This document shows, piece by piece, positions 10,438-21,600 of a stretch of 64,000 nt of DNA (its first letter is position 1; each line of letters begins with the position of its first letter). Source of the stretch: Planococcus citri (Eukaryota > Arthropoda > Insecta > Hemiptera > Pseudococcidae); the NCBI RefSeq assembly GCF_950023065.1, contig NC_088681.1, forward strand, positions 46,782,836-46,846,835, written 5' to 3'. The notes under the pieces are model-generated. The model saw only the letters and a program-made list of their open reading frames with translations, did no database searches and was not told the origin of the DNA. The translations under genes were made by a program, and so were the position numbers.

Positions 10438-10730
10438 CTCATTTGTGAAATTCCATGTTTAATTCTTATGGTTACTTAGACGTACTCAAAATTGGGGAAG
10501 TTATATTCGCAGTTTTTAGCGAAATTGCGTAAAATTTGAAAAATCGTCTGTCGTACCATTGCGTCGATTCCACCATAATTTATGCAGCGAAATTGGAAAA
10601 TAACTCGTAAAAGAAAAAAATACGTAATAGTAGATATATTAGAATTTTGGAGCCTTCATCTGGCCAAACTAATTGACTGGAATTTCGTTTGGGTACGTAA
10701 TTTATTCTATCCATTCTCGCTTCCCTCCCC
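10438..10730. other. Spacer, no gene seen
   Basis: AT-rich sequence grading into the CpG-bearing unique block. A minus-strand frame of 63 codons (10,580-10,771) has no recognisable content. Confidence 0.4.
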
Positions 10731-12500
10731 TTCGCTTGCCCTCTGTTGAAAGTTCGCGGCGTATTCGGCATCGGTAATACTTACTGGTATTTTTGAAAAT
10801 ACTCGGATATATTTCGCCTATAGGCCTAATTAACGAGTTGGACTCGTGCGTACGAGGCTTAGGTAAGACCACGATGAGGGTCGGTGGGTCGGAGAGGCGC
10901 GAAAACGAAAACTTAGCATTCCGTCGTCGGCTGTACGGAGCTGGGCTGGTGCTAATGGTCGAAGACGTCGTCGTCTCGGACGTGCTCCAGCGAAGACATT
11001 TTTTTACAGGGCGTCGCTGGCTGGCTGGCTCTTTTCATTTCGCTGGTTGTTCGCGTATAATGTACGTAGTAACAAAGTAGGTGTCAAAATATTTCATTCT
11101 TTCTTTGGTGGATCGAGATACGTACGTACGGTACGTGTTATGGCGTTTATGGAGTAAATTAAATAGTGGTCGTCGGTAGCAGTGGCACTCGCACTGGCGA
11201 ATGGCAATGTAGCAGGGCAACAACAACGTGCTCGAGAGTGAGAGAGAAAAGTTAACTCTTCCGTTTGCTGAAAGATATTTGTCAAGGCTGTGGCGTGACA
11301 GTTTAAAATAGAAATAAATATTGCGTTCGCATTCCAGAGTAGTTGAACGATGACGTAGTGACCGATGAATAATACTAAAATATACTATTAATACGTATAC
11401 GTATAAATGTTATCGATGCTATTTACGTTACCCATATGTGGGCCTCGATTTCAATTTCAGGGATTCTAAACATATAGCGGTTTTCTTCGTCCTTATTCTC
11501 ATCAGATGATGGGACCCTACTGCCAGGATGGCTGGAGAAAAAGAACTCGTTTTTTTTTTAGCGTATACTAAACGTTAATTAGCGCGATGAATTTTTTTTT
11601 TTCGCTCCCTTCCCATGCTGTTTAATGTACTTTAGTGTATGAAGATCGCCATGTTCAATCCCCTTTCGTCGACGACCTTGGTCGTGTCTATGTCTCACCG
11701 GCGGCGGCGGCGGCGGCAATACTCTCCCTCTGTACCGTATGTAATACGCATACACTAGAGTGCTCAGAGAGAGAGAGAGAGAGAGAACGTACCGCAGCAG
11801 TAATGAATGAATATGTGTACTCATTGATGCTCGATGGCGTGTGGTATTTATCAGTGCTCTGTGTGTATGAGTAGCGTTTACCATTCCGGTATACGTATAC
11901 GTACTGTAAGTAAGTGCAGCGGAGAAAGAGGTGGGTTCTTTTTTTTTCATCGACCTGCGACTAAACGGATGCTGAAAATGGTCACTTGACGACCGCGGCG
12001 GCGCGACGACCGACGGATGTAACTGCGATCAAATCTTTTGAGAAGGAAATGCTAACCAAAGGGATAACGGAGGAAGGTCACGAAGGGTATAAGTACGAGA
12101 TTAAGAATATTATAACCTGTTGAATGCATCGTACAAATATGGTAAATCCTCGTGGTAACATATTTTTAAGAGATATTGTGTCATTTGTAGTTCTTTTTTT
12201 TATTATTGTTGTTGTTGTTGCTGCTGATGTTGAACAACAACTCTGTTGATCTCTTTCTCTGCTCATAGTCTCACATTATACTCGCGGATACGATACAGAT
12301 GCTTTAAATGGACTTGCGATGGTAGGAACGGTGTGGGATATGGTTGTCGTGTGGGTTTTACAGGAATTCCTGCTCACAGTCTCGTAATAAGTAATCATGA
12401 TGAGTTCAATGGTATATTTGTCGTAAAAGTTGATGCGTATGAGTGAGTTGCTGACTTGTCCGGGATGCTGGCATTGCTCACTCGTAAGGCGACGATTTTA
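10730..12500. other. CpG-bearing unique block with microsatellites
   Basis: This tract has clearly more CpG and ACGT words (for example near 11,111-11,130) than its flanks and no recognised transposon. It holds a (GCG/GGC)n run at 11,701-11,717 and an (AG)n run at 11,766-11,786. Several open frames overlap on both strands (10,793-11,080 plus; 11,579-11,950 minus; 11,635-11,874 plus), but their content is microsatellite-driven or unrecognised. A regulatory region or untranslated first exon is plausible from composition alone. Confidence 0.4.
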
Positions 12501-13454
12501 TACTGGTGAATGGGAATGAAAGTGGAAGTTTTCAAGTAGGTAATTATAGCTTATGATTTTGGCCAGATCGAATGAAAAGATTACATGATTACGTAGGTAT
12601 AATCTTGATGCTTCGATTTCAAGCCATCAGTTCATCGAGTATTTTGTAGATTTTTGCTCTAAATCGTACAAAACGTATCATTTTTGAACAGTTTTTCTTG
12701 AATTGAGATCTGAATCATTTTAGAGAAAAAATGATACCATCACTGTTTTCGATTTGGAATGCGGGAAAAGATTTCATAACTTTTTCGCTATTTTTCTCAG
12801 TTTTTTTTGAGGAAATGGCGAAAAAAATTGAAACCAATTGAATCTTTATAGCAATGGCTTCTTGGCCAACATAGAATTTCAAACGCCATTTTTTTATTTG
12901 TGGAATTCGAGTAGTTTTTCTCTAAAAGCAGATAGGAAAGGGAGTATTATGTGCTTTCTCTTTTTTTGAATATTTCTATTTGTACTTACTCCAGAGATAC
13001 CTTCAGAGCTGAAAATTTTTCCAAGCGAATTGAAAGTTTTGTTTTCTTGCAAAATTGTTGAAAAGCCTTCCACCCTCCACCCAAAAATCACCCCCTTTTT
13101 GCCAGAAATTTCCAAAAATGCTTCACTTTTTTGCCAATTGTGTTTCCAAGAAGTCGTTCTGTTTTTTTCAAATTGTCTAAATGGTCAAAAACTCCCATAT
13201 TTTGCCAAAATATGCAATAACTTGTCGTTTTATTGAAAAAAATTCCAAGTAGTCCCACTTTTAATTGTCTAAACCTGACAAAAAAGATATCAATTTTTAG
13301 TAAAATTGAGGTAGGTAATTAGGTATCCAAAAATATTGGTTTGTTGTCAAAAATGATCAAAAGTCTAGATTTGTTGTCAAAATGTGACCCTTTTTTCTAA
13401 AATTTCGTAAAATGGATAGCTATTACTTATTTCTTTCAACTAATAATTGCCAAA
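12500..13454. other. AT-rich stretch with TTTTTGCCAAAA word array
   Basis: No gene seen. From about 13,090 to 13,400 the sequence is a degenerate series of TTTTTTGCCAAAA/TTGTCAAAAA words, the same family as at 830, 14,490, 15,540, 36,700 and 41,270. Confidence 0.5.
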
Positions 13455-14483
13455 ATCCCATACAACAATTATTGTCGACGTCGACATTTACATCGACTAC
13501 GTTTTTTTCCAACATGATGATGGAAAAGTGACCAATAAGTTATTTAATAGGAATTTTCTGTCCATAAAGAAGCCAGGTTAATGAAAATTTTCGAAATTTT
13601 CTCATTATTTCTGATACCTCGACATGCGATGTCGACATGTTGATGTAAAATTCAATGCTTGAAATTTACATCCACAACTATGTCGACCAATTTTTCAGAA
13701 TTAAAATTTCTGTTCCAGCGCTTAAAAGCTCAGTAAACATTTGAAAAGATGATCTTTGTTTGAAGGGAGAAAAATTTTTTAATGGCCCTGATAAAATTTT
13801 TCACTTTTCCATAGTTTGGAGTTGTCGATGTTATGTCAATGTGAAAGTCGATCGTCCACAAGTACATCGATACTAACATCGACCAAATTTTCAAAGATTT
13901 CTCATTATTTGAAAAATTAAGTTGATATTGTGGATGTATTTGTTGATGTTGAATTTCACATCAACATTAACATCGACATGAAAATGCATTAGTTTAGCAC
14001 TCTTAGATAACCTATTGCACCTTTCAGTATAAAGAGTTTAATGTTCAACTATACTGAATATGGACTTTCTGTCTGTACTTCTCGGAGGTGGCCTCCGCGG
14101 CTCCGCTCCGCGTCAGTGCTGCTTTCGCTTTCAGCATGAGCAATGGTCACTTAAGTGTGTAAGAGAAAATGATTTTTGGAAAAAAATTTCAATTTTGAAA
14201 CTAAAATTTAACAATTATGCGTAGCTGGAGGTCGACGTAAATTTTGATGCCAATGTCGATCCATCCACATCCCTCACATTTGGACTCCACATGTCGATGT
14301 AAATTTCAACCCTGTGTCGAGCCAATTGTCGACATAAATGCCGATCAACATTGGTCGACAATTACATCAACAATTGGCTCGACACAGAGTCAAAATTCAC
14401 ATCGACATGTGGCATCCAAAAGTGCCGGATGTGGATGGGTTGACATTCACATCAAAATTAGCATGGTCATTGTTGTACGGGAT
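13455..14483. mobile_element. Putative TIR element filled with TCGACAT words
   Basis: A 15-bp terminal inverted repeat, ATCCC(A/G)TACAACAAT, bounds the segment (13,455-13,469 and 14,469-14,483). The interior holds numerous copies of ACATCGAC/GTCGATGT and related words on both strands, plus a strong internal hairpin at about 14,251-14,444. No coding sequence is present and no clear target duplication was found, so the superfamily is undetermined. A GC-rich patch with TCCGCGGCTCCGCTCCGCG near 14,093 sits inside it. Confidence 0.55.
14251..14444. repeat. Internal hairpin of TCGACAT words
   Basis: The left half containing CCACATGTCGATGTAAATTT and CTGTGTCGAGCCAATTGTCG is mirrored by the right half containing CAATTGGCTCGACACAGAGT and CACATCGACATGTGG, with a short loop near 14,345. 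The stem is imperfect but extends nearly 90 bp per arm. Confidence 0.8.
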
Positions 14484-14695
14484 GTCCTGATTTTTGCTAT
14501 TAAATTGTCAAAGTCTTTCTTTCTGCAAAACAAATTTTCCATCTTTTTAGCAAAACTACTAAAATTTTTTTTTTTTTTTTAACCAAAAATCACTAAACTT
14601 CCTGGTTTGTATCAAAAAATAGCCGAAAAGTTCCATATTCTGCTAAAAAATGTTATAAGTAATATTGTCAATTAAAAATTTTCCTAGAGCTTTTC
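14484..14695. repeat. TTTTTGCAAAA word array
   Basis: Degenerate copies of the dispersed GCTTTTTTGCCAAAAATTG-type word and a T run. No gene. Confidence 0.4.
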
Positions 14696-14699
14696 AAGG

Positions 14700-15400
14700 A
14701 TCACATCAGAGATGGCCAGGAGCAGGGGCCCCACTCGGTGGATACTGACCAGCGGTGTCTTGCCTCCAGGCAGAAGGGGAAAGTTTGTTAGTATTGCTAC
14801 AAACGACACCATTGCACAGTATTACCTGGAAAGGAGTATCTGAAACACTTTGACAATCATATTTATTAGTTTCAAGCATGGTAGATATACAACGTAAAAT
14901 AGTAATATAGCACAACAATATATACTTAGCATAAGATAGATTCACAGGCTTGGTTAGGCAAGGCACTTTTGTATTTGTTGTATCTGTTTCACATTTATAA
15001 GTAAATCAACGTGTCAAAAAATGGAGATGAATAGATGGGCAGTGAGTTCCGGCACCCTGAAGGCCTCTGTTGCAGATCAGCTGCTAATGTGGCACAAAGA
15101 TGCACATACCTATCCCTTGAGTAAAGGCAACACTCGCGGATGTGAATGCCTATCAATGTGTGGTCCAAACAGCCAGAGTATAACTGCAGCAGCACCAGAC
15201 ACCGTCCCAATAATAAGGATGGTAAGGAAGGATGTAAGCCCCACTATGACATCACGGTTGTAGTATGTGTGACAGCATACATCAAAATCGAGCCACATCA
15301 CGAAGCTAAAGTCTCATCTGATCTCGCCCTCATCTTCCCAATCATAAAACCTACCGGAGTCTTAGCCAGACCAATGAAGGAAAACTAAGTAGAATCAACG
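14700..15400 (-). other. GC-richer patch with a membrane-segment ORF, unidentified
   Basis: Against AT-rich flanks this patch has near-balanced composition. The minus-strand frame at 15,301-15,110 contains a hydrophobic stretch LTSFLTILIIGTVSGAAAVI followed by LWLF, long enough for one membrane span, then a His/Arg-rich tail. A second minus-strand frame at 14,966-14,706 ends PPSGAPAPGHL. Strong splice-like signals occur on the minus strand: GATAG/GTATGTG near 15,111 and CTTTCCAG/GTAATACTG near 14,830. The frames do not join simply across these sites, and plus-strand frames also exist (15,021-15,388). I do not recognise the family. It may be exons of a membrane protein, or the 3' part of a retroelement. 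Confidence 0.3.
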
Positions 15401-15539
15401 AGGCATAAAGAAAGAAAACTAGGGAAGGAGAGTAACTCCACATAAAATAAACAAAAAGGAAAAGTATGGGAGTGACCTCTTGACTTGGAGAGCTTTCAAT
15501 AAGTCTCGCGTTTACCCAAAAACTGACTAAAAATCTTAG

Positions 15540-16140
15540 GGTTTAGAAAAATTGTGAAAAAGCATAACTTTTTTTTTATCAATAAATGTCTGCCAAAATG
15601 TCAGCTGCTTTTTGCAAAAATTGTTGAAATCGTGCTTTCTGCTAAGGATTGTTAAAAAAATTCTTTCCTTTTTGCAAAACAGCTAAAAAGTTTTGCTTTT
15701 TTGCTAAAAATTGCTAAGAAGCCCTGTTTTTGGTGAAAATTATTATCGAAGTCTCATTTTTTGTTTAAATTTTTTTTTTTTTTTAACAAAAATTCTGGAA
15801 AGTCTGATTTTTCCTTGGGTTGTCCAAAAGTCTCGCTTTTTTTACCATTAATTGCCAAAAAAACCATTCTTTTTTTGACATTATCGTTGTCATAGCCTCG
15901 TTTTTTTTTGTTTTTTTTTTTCAGAAATCGCAAAAATTCCGACTTTGTAGCCAAACATTGTCAAATAGTTCCGCTTTTTTATCAAAAAGTTGCAAAATAA
16001 TCAGACTTTTTCAACAAAAACTGCAAAAAGTAGGTATCATTTTTTTGTCAATAAGTGACAAAAAGTTCTGCTTTTTGCTGAAATTGTCAAAATCCCTATC
16101 GAGTTTCTTTACTTTTTATTAATTATTAGATTTTAGCAAA
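15540..16140. repeat. Degenerate 30-35 bp CTTTTTTGCCAAAAATTG array
   Basis: Imperfect units of the form GCTTTTTTGCCAAAAATTGC follow one another about every 30-40 bp. T/A-rich frames that appear coding here (Phe/Ser/Lys-rich) are by-products of the repeat. Confidence 0.65.
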
Positions 16141-17200
16141 ACCAGAACATTTTAATTAAAAGTTTAATGTTTTTTTGTTTTTTTGGTATTTTTTTCCGCA
16201 TTAAAATGTTTTTTTCGCATTTTGTTACTCTTTTAGTTAAGTACTTTTTTGTATGTTTGGTTTTTCGAGGCTTTTTTGGTTACCAAAGACATTTGTTTGT
16301 TCATTGTTTTGTTTTTTGTTTGAAGAAATTGAGTAGGTACTTCAGTTTTCTGTAAAACTATCGCTAATATCTAAAAACTTTCGAATTCGTAAATTTTTGT
16401 AACTTTTCGCAATATTTAAAACTTGATCGCCAATATTGCCAAAATATTGCAGAAATCCATTCAAAATCGTAAGTTTTCCTCTAACTTCCTCAGTTTTCAA
16501 GAAAGTATAGCCAAAAAATTACCAAAATTTCTGATTTAATTCTGGATTTCAACGAAGTACTTACGAGCTTTGTTTAACGTCATGTGAAATTTTTTTCTGA
16601 CAATTCTATCGATTTTTTTGAAAAAAATTAAAAGAACTGTTCAAAAAGTTTTTGCCCCACTCTTTTGAGCGAGAAAGAGGAAAGGGTGAATCTAAACTCC
16701 GAAGTAAACCTACAGTCCTACATAGAGATAAAAATCGAAAAAAAATCGTCTATTCAAGTCCATGAACACGAATAGGAATGATGCAATTTTTTTCGATCCG
16801 TTTTTTCTTCCTTTTGAGTGAATGCTGCAAAAAATCTCCCTCCTTCTTTCTTTTCAGATCTTTTTATAAAAGTTTGCCCATATCTTTACTTCTAAGCATT
16901 CTCACCTTTTGTCATGTTTTCCCACTTTTTTTTTTTTTATTCTTACGAGCTCCTTTAGTTTTCTTATTTACATGAAAAACTTGATAAGAAAAATACTTTT
17001 TGCGATGCTTCAAACTACTTATAGATGGCTTTTTGCACGAGCAAATCACCTTTCATTAAGAGCATTTTCTGTACTTTCACGTCTCGAAGTTAAAATAAGA
17101 AAAAAATCTTCGAGCGTAAAATATTCGCTAAAAATAGCTCGTTTTATGTTCTTAATTCATTAAATATGCTTATTCGAAAATTTCTGTTACCGTTTGCAAT
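16140..17200. other. T-rich spacer, no gene seen
   Basis: Long T-rich runs give Phe-rich frames with no recognisable protein. Confidence 0.5.
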
Positions 17201-18600
17201 ATCTTAGGTAGGTACCTATTTATTGTAAGTAGATATCTGAGAAAAAGGAACAGACACGATAGCGACATCGACATCGGTATGCGGAAATTACGTAAAGAAA
17301 ATTACGGAAATTTTCTTTCGCGAGTTCGCGAAGTATTATAAAGTACAACTTGCGCTTTTTTATTCGTGTTGTCGCGAAATAAGCGAAAATGATGGAACTC
17401 GATCATTAAACGAATGTTTTATTCGATGTTCGCTCTCTCTAAAATGGAATGTAATTATTTAGTCAACCGTATACAAATACTGCGATATAATCAGCAGACG
17501 TTCTCGGTTCTTTACTCCAAAAATTGATCAAAAAACAAAAAAAAAAAGGTCAAAAGATTTGAGATATACCCGACAACGAACGCAAAGAACCGAGAAAGAA
17601 ATTTAAACTGTTGTCGGATGGAAAAATATACGTATTTTTTCGACTCGCGATATCGAACCGTTTATACGATAAAACGATATACGATGACGACAGGACGAAA
17701 AGTACCATAGACCGAAGTGAAAATTCTCTTAAAGGTTTTACTGCTTCCTTGACTAAAGGCAGGGAGCAGGGAGCAGGGTGCAGAGCTGTGCACGAAGAAA
17801 TCAAAGGTTTTTTAAAAACGCTTTTCTTTGTAAACGTTACCACGTTGTTGTTGTTGTGCTCGGAGTACTAGGTATTTTGAAATGTCGTGAAAATTCGAGC
17901 GTTAATAAAACTTTATCGTGTTCATGGATCTTGACTGGGTATGTGTGTCCGTTGAAGGAGAAGAAAGCCTTTTTTCACCCTTGTGTCCCGTTTGATGGTA
18001 TGCGATTTTGTGGCGCTGGCGGTGAAATGCGTACGACGGTACGAGTGGTTTTTTGGGCGTAAATTTTACGAGGTTTTGAGACAGTGTGTGTATGTATGTG
18101 TAGTTTCGTTATGCAAAACAATTTCCAAAACCTTTGAGAGCTTTTTCGTTTTTTTTTTTGGTAACGTGACCGATACGACTTCCAGCAACCGCATCAAAGG
18201 TTTGGAAAATAGTGTTTGGGATATATGGTTACGTATACTCGTATTTTCGAGTAAAAAAAGACGACCGTACCGAGATAGTGCATCACGAAATGGTAACGTC
18301 TCTATATACAACGAGTATAAAATGTATAAGGAAGGATTATTGTAGACGGTATGCGAGACTTTTTCAAAGGGTGTGGTTCGCGATATTGTACATAGTAGAT
18401 ACTTACATAGCGTATAAGGGAGATTATACGTGCACGTATATAACTATAGTATTCTGAGCTTTTTATTTTTAGGAAATAGACTCCCTTGTTTTCTGTATAC
18501 TGCGATGTTTTATTTTGGTAAACGTCTTGTCGTACATAGCGTAAGCGTTCCTTAGGGTAATGCGAGTAAATACTACGAGTACTACGAGGCGAAACTAAGG
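17200..18600. other. CpG-bearing unique block
   Basis: Sequence rich in TCGCGA, CGATA and TACG words, with no transposon signature. Several overlapping frames of 80-120 codons occur on both strands (17,550-17,843 minus; 17,611-17,871, 17,778-18,062 and 17,983-18,345 plus), none recognised. A regulatory or untranslated exon region is possible. Confidence 0.35.
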
Positions 18601-18980
18601 GGCTAACTCTATTTTTATATTAGTAGGTGGAAATTTTTCTAACGGGTGTACACGATGAGCCTAACTCGAGCACTTGGAAGATGGGTGTTTTGAAATAATT
18701 ATACTCGGTTGGTGTATGTATTATGGGATGGTTACATTTTGGAAGGTCTTTCATCGCACGTATGCATATATACGAGTACACGACAAGATATATAAATACG
18801 AACTGAAAGCTGAAACAAAATGTCTTTGTCCATAAGAAAATAGGATTCATTTTTGGTATCTTTATTTATTTTTTTCGGGGGAGAGGAGAAGGGCTTGTAA
18901 CCCTTTAACGATTGAGAGAAGTTTTGGACCGATAAATATCCTATAGAGTTTTCTGTTGAACTGAACAATCAGATTACTTA

Positions 18981-19540
18981 ACAAGGGATCCTCCCTCCTC
19001 CCCACATGATAATCTCACATTGGAATGAAACTTGAATGGCGGTGGAAAGAGGACCTCAAAGATCCCATCCCCCAATTTTCAGCTTCTCAAGTTGATAATT
19101 CCAGATTCGGTCTACGGTAGGTAGTTTTAGTCTATTATATCAAGCATAGACTCTTCGGACAAAATTTCAGCTGCTCAAGTTCATGTGCTGGTGGAGAGAA
19201 ACGGCAGAGAAAAAACAGTAAAAAATTATGTTTTCTGACCGAATGGCCGGATCAGGCTACTTATGGTATGAGTCGATTGTGTACCTACGTAGTACCTACC
19301 TATATGTAGAAGACTGTCTTTGGTCAAAATTTGAGCTTCTGAATTTGATACGCTGGAGAGATGGATATTAGTAATTTTTTCCGTTTTCTGAGTCTGTGTA
19401 AGCAAAACTTCAAACGTTTGCTAAAAATCAAAAAAATCAACTTGAGTTGATGGGAGTGCTTTTTTTATGTCCTCTTGGCTCTTTCTACCAGCCCAAGTTT
19501 CATTCCAATTGGGGAGTATCATGTGGGGAGTTCCTTTGTA
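18981..19540. mobile_element. Small foldback element (about 560 bp)
   Basis: The left arm (18,981 to about 19,085) and right arm (about 19,455-19,540) are inverted copies sharing CCCCACATGAT and TTGGAATGAAACTTG. Between them, the phrase AGCTTCTCAAGTTGATA recurs in variants three times (about 19,080, 19,170 and 19,340). No coding sequence is seen and no target duplication is recognised. Confidence 0.65.
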
Positions 19541-19911
19541 AGATATAAGGTGTTTGAAAAAAAAAGTTTGATATAGTGGAATCTATAAGAACCACTTGTT
19601 ATAGTGTAGACAAGAAATTATTACTATTGGGGGAACTTTGGAAATATTCCTTAGGCGGGGAATATCTGCCAATACCTAGATAGCTCAGAAGGGCGTAGTT
19701 CGTCTAAACTCACTATACATCATTCAAAGAAGATACGTAATAAATAAGACACTGCTTTACTTACTATGTATATTTACATTTTTTATATAAATTCATTGGC
19801 ATATGTGATAATCTATATAATTTTGATAGATAGTATGAGACCTAATGAATTTCTAAAGGAGAAAGATCTCGTCATACAAGTGATGACATAGATCACCAAA
19901 ATAAAGACAAT
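19541..19911. other. Unassigned sequence left of the hAT MITE
   Basis: No gene seen. This piece and 20,341-20,406 plus 20,781-21,600 are the pre-insertion host sequence of the two MITEs. It includes AATAAATAAG near 19,738 and could be an older retroelement 3' region, but no domain supports that. Confidence 0.3.
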
Positions 19912-20340
19912 CAGGGCTGTTAATACGAAACGAAAGACACGAAACGAATCGGTAATTTTTCCCTCTGGACACGAAACGAAACAAATCAAAAAAATTACAC
20001 GAAACGAAACGTTATAACGAAACGAATCATTTCTGTTTCTTCAATTTTTGGCTTTTCATTGCAAGTTTTTTTGTAAATTTTGACCAAATTTTGTCAAATT
20101 CACTCAAATTTCATCCATTTAGAGTCTTTAGAGGGGTTCTCTTCTGAATTTATCAATAAGAATGTCCGCTTTTCTCACTTTTTTGGCTGAAAGGAAAGGA
20201 AACAAAACGACACAAAATGGCACGAAACGAAATGATACCACTTTTATGGAACAAAACAAAACGTTATAACGAAACAGTTTGGTTCAAAGAGCTCAACCGA
20301 AATGAAACGATATGTTTACGTTTCGTGTCCAACAGCCCTG
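19912..20340. mobile_element. hAT-type MITE (429 bp) filled with ACGAAACG words
   Basis: Termini CAGGGCTGTT and AACAGCCCTG are perfect inverted repeats of the hAT CAGGG type, and an exact 8-bp target duplication AAGACAAT flanks them (19,904-19,911 and 20,341-20,348). The interior consists largely of iterated ACGAAACGAAAC words near both ends, the first starting 15 bp inside the left terminus. No transposase frame, so non-autonomous. The perfect duplication suggests a fairly recent insertion. Confidence 0.93.
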
Positions 20341-20408
20341 AAGACAATAATCTAATGATCAGATTTTACCCTACTAGACAGAGAAGATAGGATATGCAAA
20401 AATAGGTA

Positions 20409-20778
20409 CAGTAGACTTCCGCTTATCCGGACTAACTGGGGAATTTGGTTGTCCGGATAAGCAAAAATCCGGATAATACGGATTGATATGTTTTTAGTTG
20501 AATTTTTGGTAGAAAATGACTGTTTTCTTAATGATAATGGTGTATTTTTGTAATTTTTAATGAAAAGTGCAAAGGGTAAATTTTATTTCTTCACAAAATA
20601 GAGAAAAACAAACCAAACACAAAGATCACAAACATTTTTGACCATGTACTTGTAAGTAATTCGTGTATGTTTGTCCGGATAATACGGATTTTGTCCGGAT
20701 AATCGAGAAGTCCGGATAACAAGGAGAATTTTTTTTCGTCCGGATAATACGGCTGTCCGGATAAGCGGAAGTCTACTG
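20409..20778. mobile_element. pogo/Tigger-like MITE (370 bp)
   Basis: Termini CAGTAGACTTCCGCTTATCC and its inverse, with TA on both sides (20,407-20,408 and 20,779-20,780). The CAGTAGACTNCC...TTATCCG terminus is characteristic of the pogo/Tigger branch of Tc1/mariner. TCCGGATAA words recur inside. No transposase is encoded. Confidence 0.9.
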
Positions 20779-20780
20779 TA

Positions 20781-21600
20781 CTTACACAATATTATTTACA
20801 CGAAGATGAATAATTTTGTTCAATCATCATAGATCACGACGCCATGGCAGAGAATCTATGATGAAAAAAATAATATTAAAATGAAGTAGGTGTAACACAC
20901 CATCTACTTGAACTGTACGCGTTTCCATCTCTTTCCTGGGCCCACCTAATACTTAAGGGCAGCGATGGAACAGATGGAACTTAACTAAATGAGGCACGAG
21001 TTGAACTTTGTGTAATGAGGATATGTCCGGATACATTCCTCATTACCAAAAAGGTACACTGGTTATTAATCGATATATGAGCGATTAATCTAAAATTATT
21101 CATTAGTATATTAACCATGTGTGAGATGGCGTAAATTCAAGAACTATACCATGGTCTCCCCTAAGAAGAGGCACTTCCATGGTACTAATTTAATTAACGT
21201 TTGACATGAGAACCGACTATTGCGAATTGCCGAAACCAAGTGAAGTTTGAGCGTGAAGATCAGTATTATAAAGAAGCGTAAGATGGTCAATTTCCCACCC
21301 CTAATTGTGGAGGACCAATAGCGCACTTGCTAAGTACACAGTACTGTACATAAATTAGACCATTTATGTGAATTCTGTTATTTATGTCCAAAATCCTTAT
21401 CTTGGGCCATACCTAAATGTCAAAGGCTCGCGAACCATTTTTGTTTGAAGGAGGATGCGGCCTTATATGCGCGAGTACATCGAGTATAACGTGTACTTAG
21501 CCTATTTAAATAATTTACACACGTTGCCAACATTTTCAATGTAAGGGGTTCATAATATATGCACTACCTTCGGCAGTGGGGCCAATCTGCCCTCTGTCTA
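20781..21600. other. Unassigned, mixed-composition sequence
   Basis: No recognised gene. A short imperfect stem around CATCATAGAT/ATCTATGATG lies at about 20,824-20,862. The words CCATGGT and GGTACTAATT recur near 21,150-21,190. Confidence 0.3.

Noticed and set aside
15754..16122. Overlapping Lys/Phe/Ser-rich frames of 60-100 codons on both strands
   Set aside because: They lie in a degenerate TTTTTTGCCAAAA array; composition and strand symmetry explain the openness.
20583..20789. 68-codon minus-strand frame
   Set aside because: It reads through the Tigger-like MITE and its terminal repeats; a repeat artefact.
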